NCBI GenBank assembly: GCA_016212845.1
Contig: JACRDR010000131.1
Location: forward strand, 1 to 6,366
Direction of reading: 5' to 3'
DNA length: 6,366 nucleotides
DNA from: Elusimicrobiota bacterium
Lineage (GTDB): Bacteria; Elusimicrobiota; Elusimicrobia; UBA1565; JACRDR01
The notes under the pieces are model-generated. The model was not told where the DNA came from and searched no databases. It saw only the letters and a program-made list of their open reading frames with translations. This document shows positions 6,363 to 6,366 of this stretch, piece after piece. The stretch's first letter is position 1, and each line of letters begins with the position of its first letter. Both the position numbers and the translations under genes were made by a program.

Positions 6363-6366
6363 ATGC
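6363..6366 (+). CDS. Start of a downstream gene, cut by the window edge
   Basis: ATG at 6363-6365 preceded by TAGGAG (6351-6356), whose first three bases are the stop codon of the previous gene. The spacing of 6 nt is close to ideal for a Shine-Dalgarno. The arrangement indicates an operon with the 555-aa protein gene. Nothing can be said about the product. Confidence 0.6.

Noticed and set aside
1..6366. CRISPR array, tRNA, rRNA, insertion sequence or att site
   Set aside because: No repeat-spacer pattern, cloverleaf, rRNA sequence, transposase or integrase was seen on either strand.

Overview
This is a GC-rich bacterial window with tightly packed genes and short intergenic gaps. I could not fix the phylum. 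The high GC, the mix of secreted and membrane-anchored cysteine-containing proteins of no recognised family, and the SD-led genes would fit a diderm such as a high-GC Elusimicrobiota, Myxococcota or deltaproteobacterial-type genome. That is only inference.

Layout, left to right. (1) About 2-1210, +: the 3' part of a sensor histidine kinase (coiled-coil/PAS, HisKA, HATPase_c), cut by the left edge, with an unusual Lys/Trp-rich C-terminal tail. (2) 1322-2473, +: a secreted TIM-barrel protein that looks like a clan GH-A glycoside hydrolase, followed by a Pro/Ala linker and a short C-terminal extension. (3) 2471-2513: a perfect 43-nt palindrome. Its two outer triplets are the stop codons of the two converging genes. 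(4) 2511-3206, -: comF, an amidophosphoribosyltransferase-like protein with an N-terminal double zinc ribbon. (5) 3207-3285: a short divergent intergenic region with a -10-like box next to a possible start codon on each side. (6) 3286-4545, +: an unrecognised membrane-anchored protein with a helical domain, a Gly/Ser-rich linker and a C-terminal region of 16 cysteines that includes a duplicated module. (7) 4546-4685: an intergenic region with an AT-rich core inside a 13-bp inverted repeat. (8) 4686-6353, +: a second unrecognised membrane-anchored protein with a long Ala/Ser/Gly/Pro/Arg-rich region and eight cysteines. (9) 6363 onward: the start of a further gene, 9 nt after the previous stop and with its own Shine-Dalgarno sequence.

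The kinase and ComF are ordinary families. The glycosidase-like protein would act outside the cytoplasm. The least explained part is the right half. Two consecutive same-strand genes encode N-terminally anchored, cysteine-containing exported proteins, and at least one more gene follows in the same direction. They may belong to a cell-envelope system, but the sequence does not say what it does.
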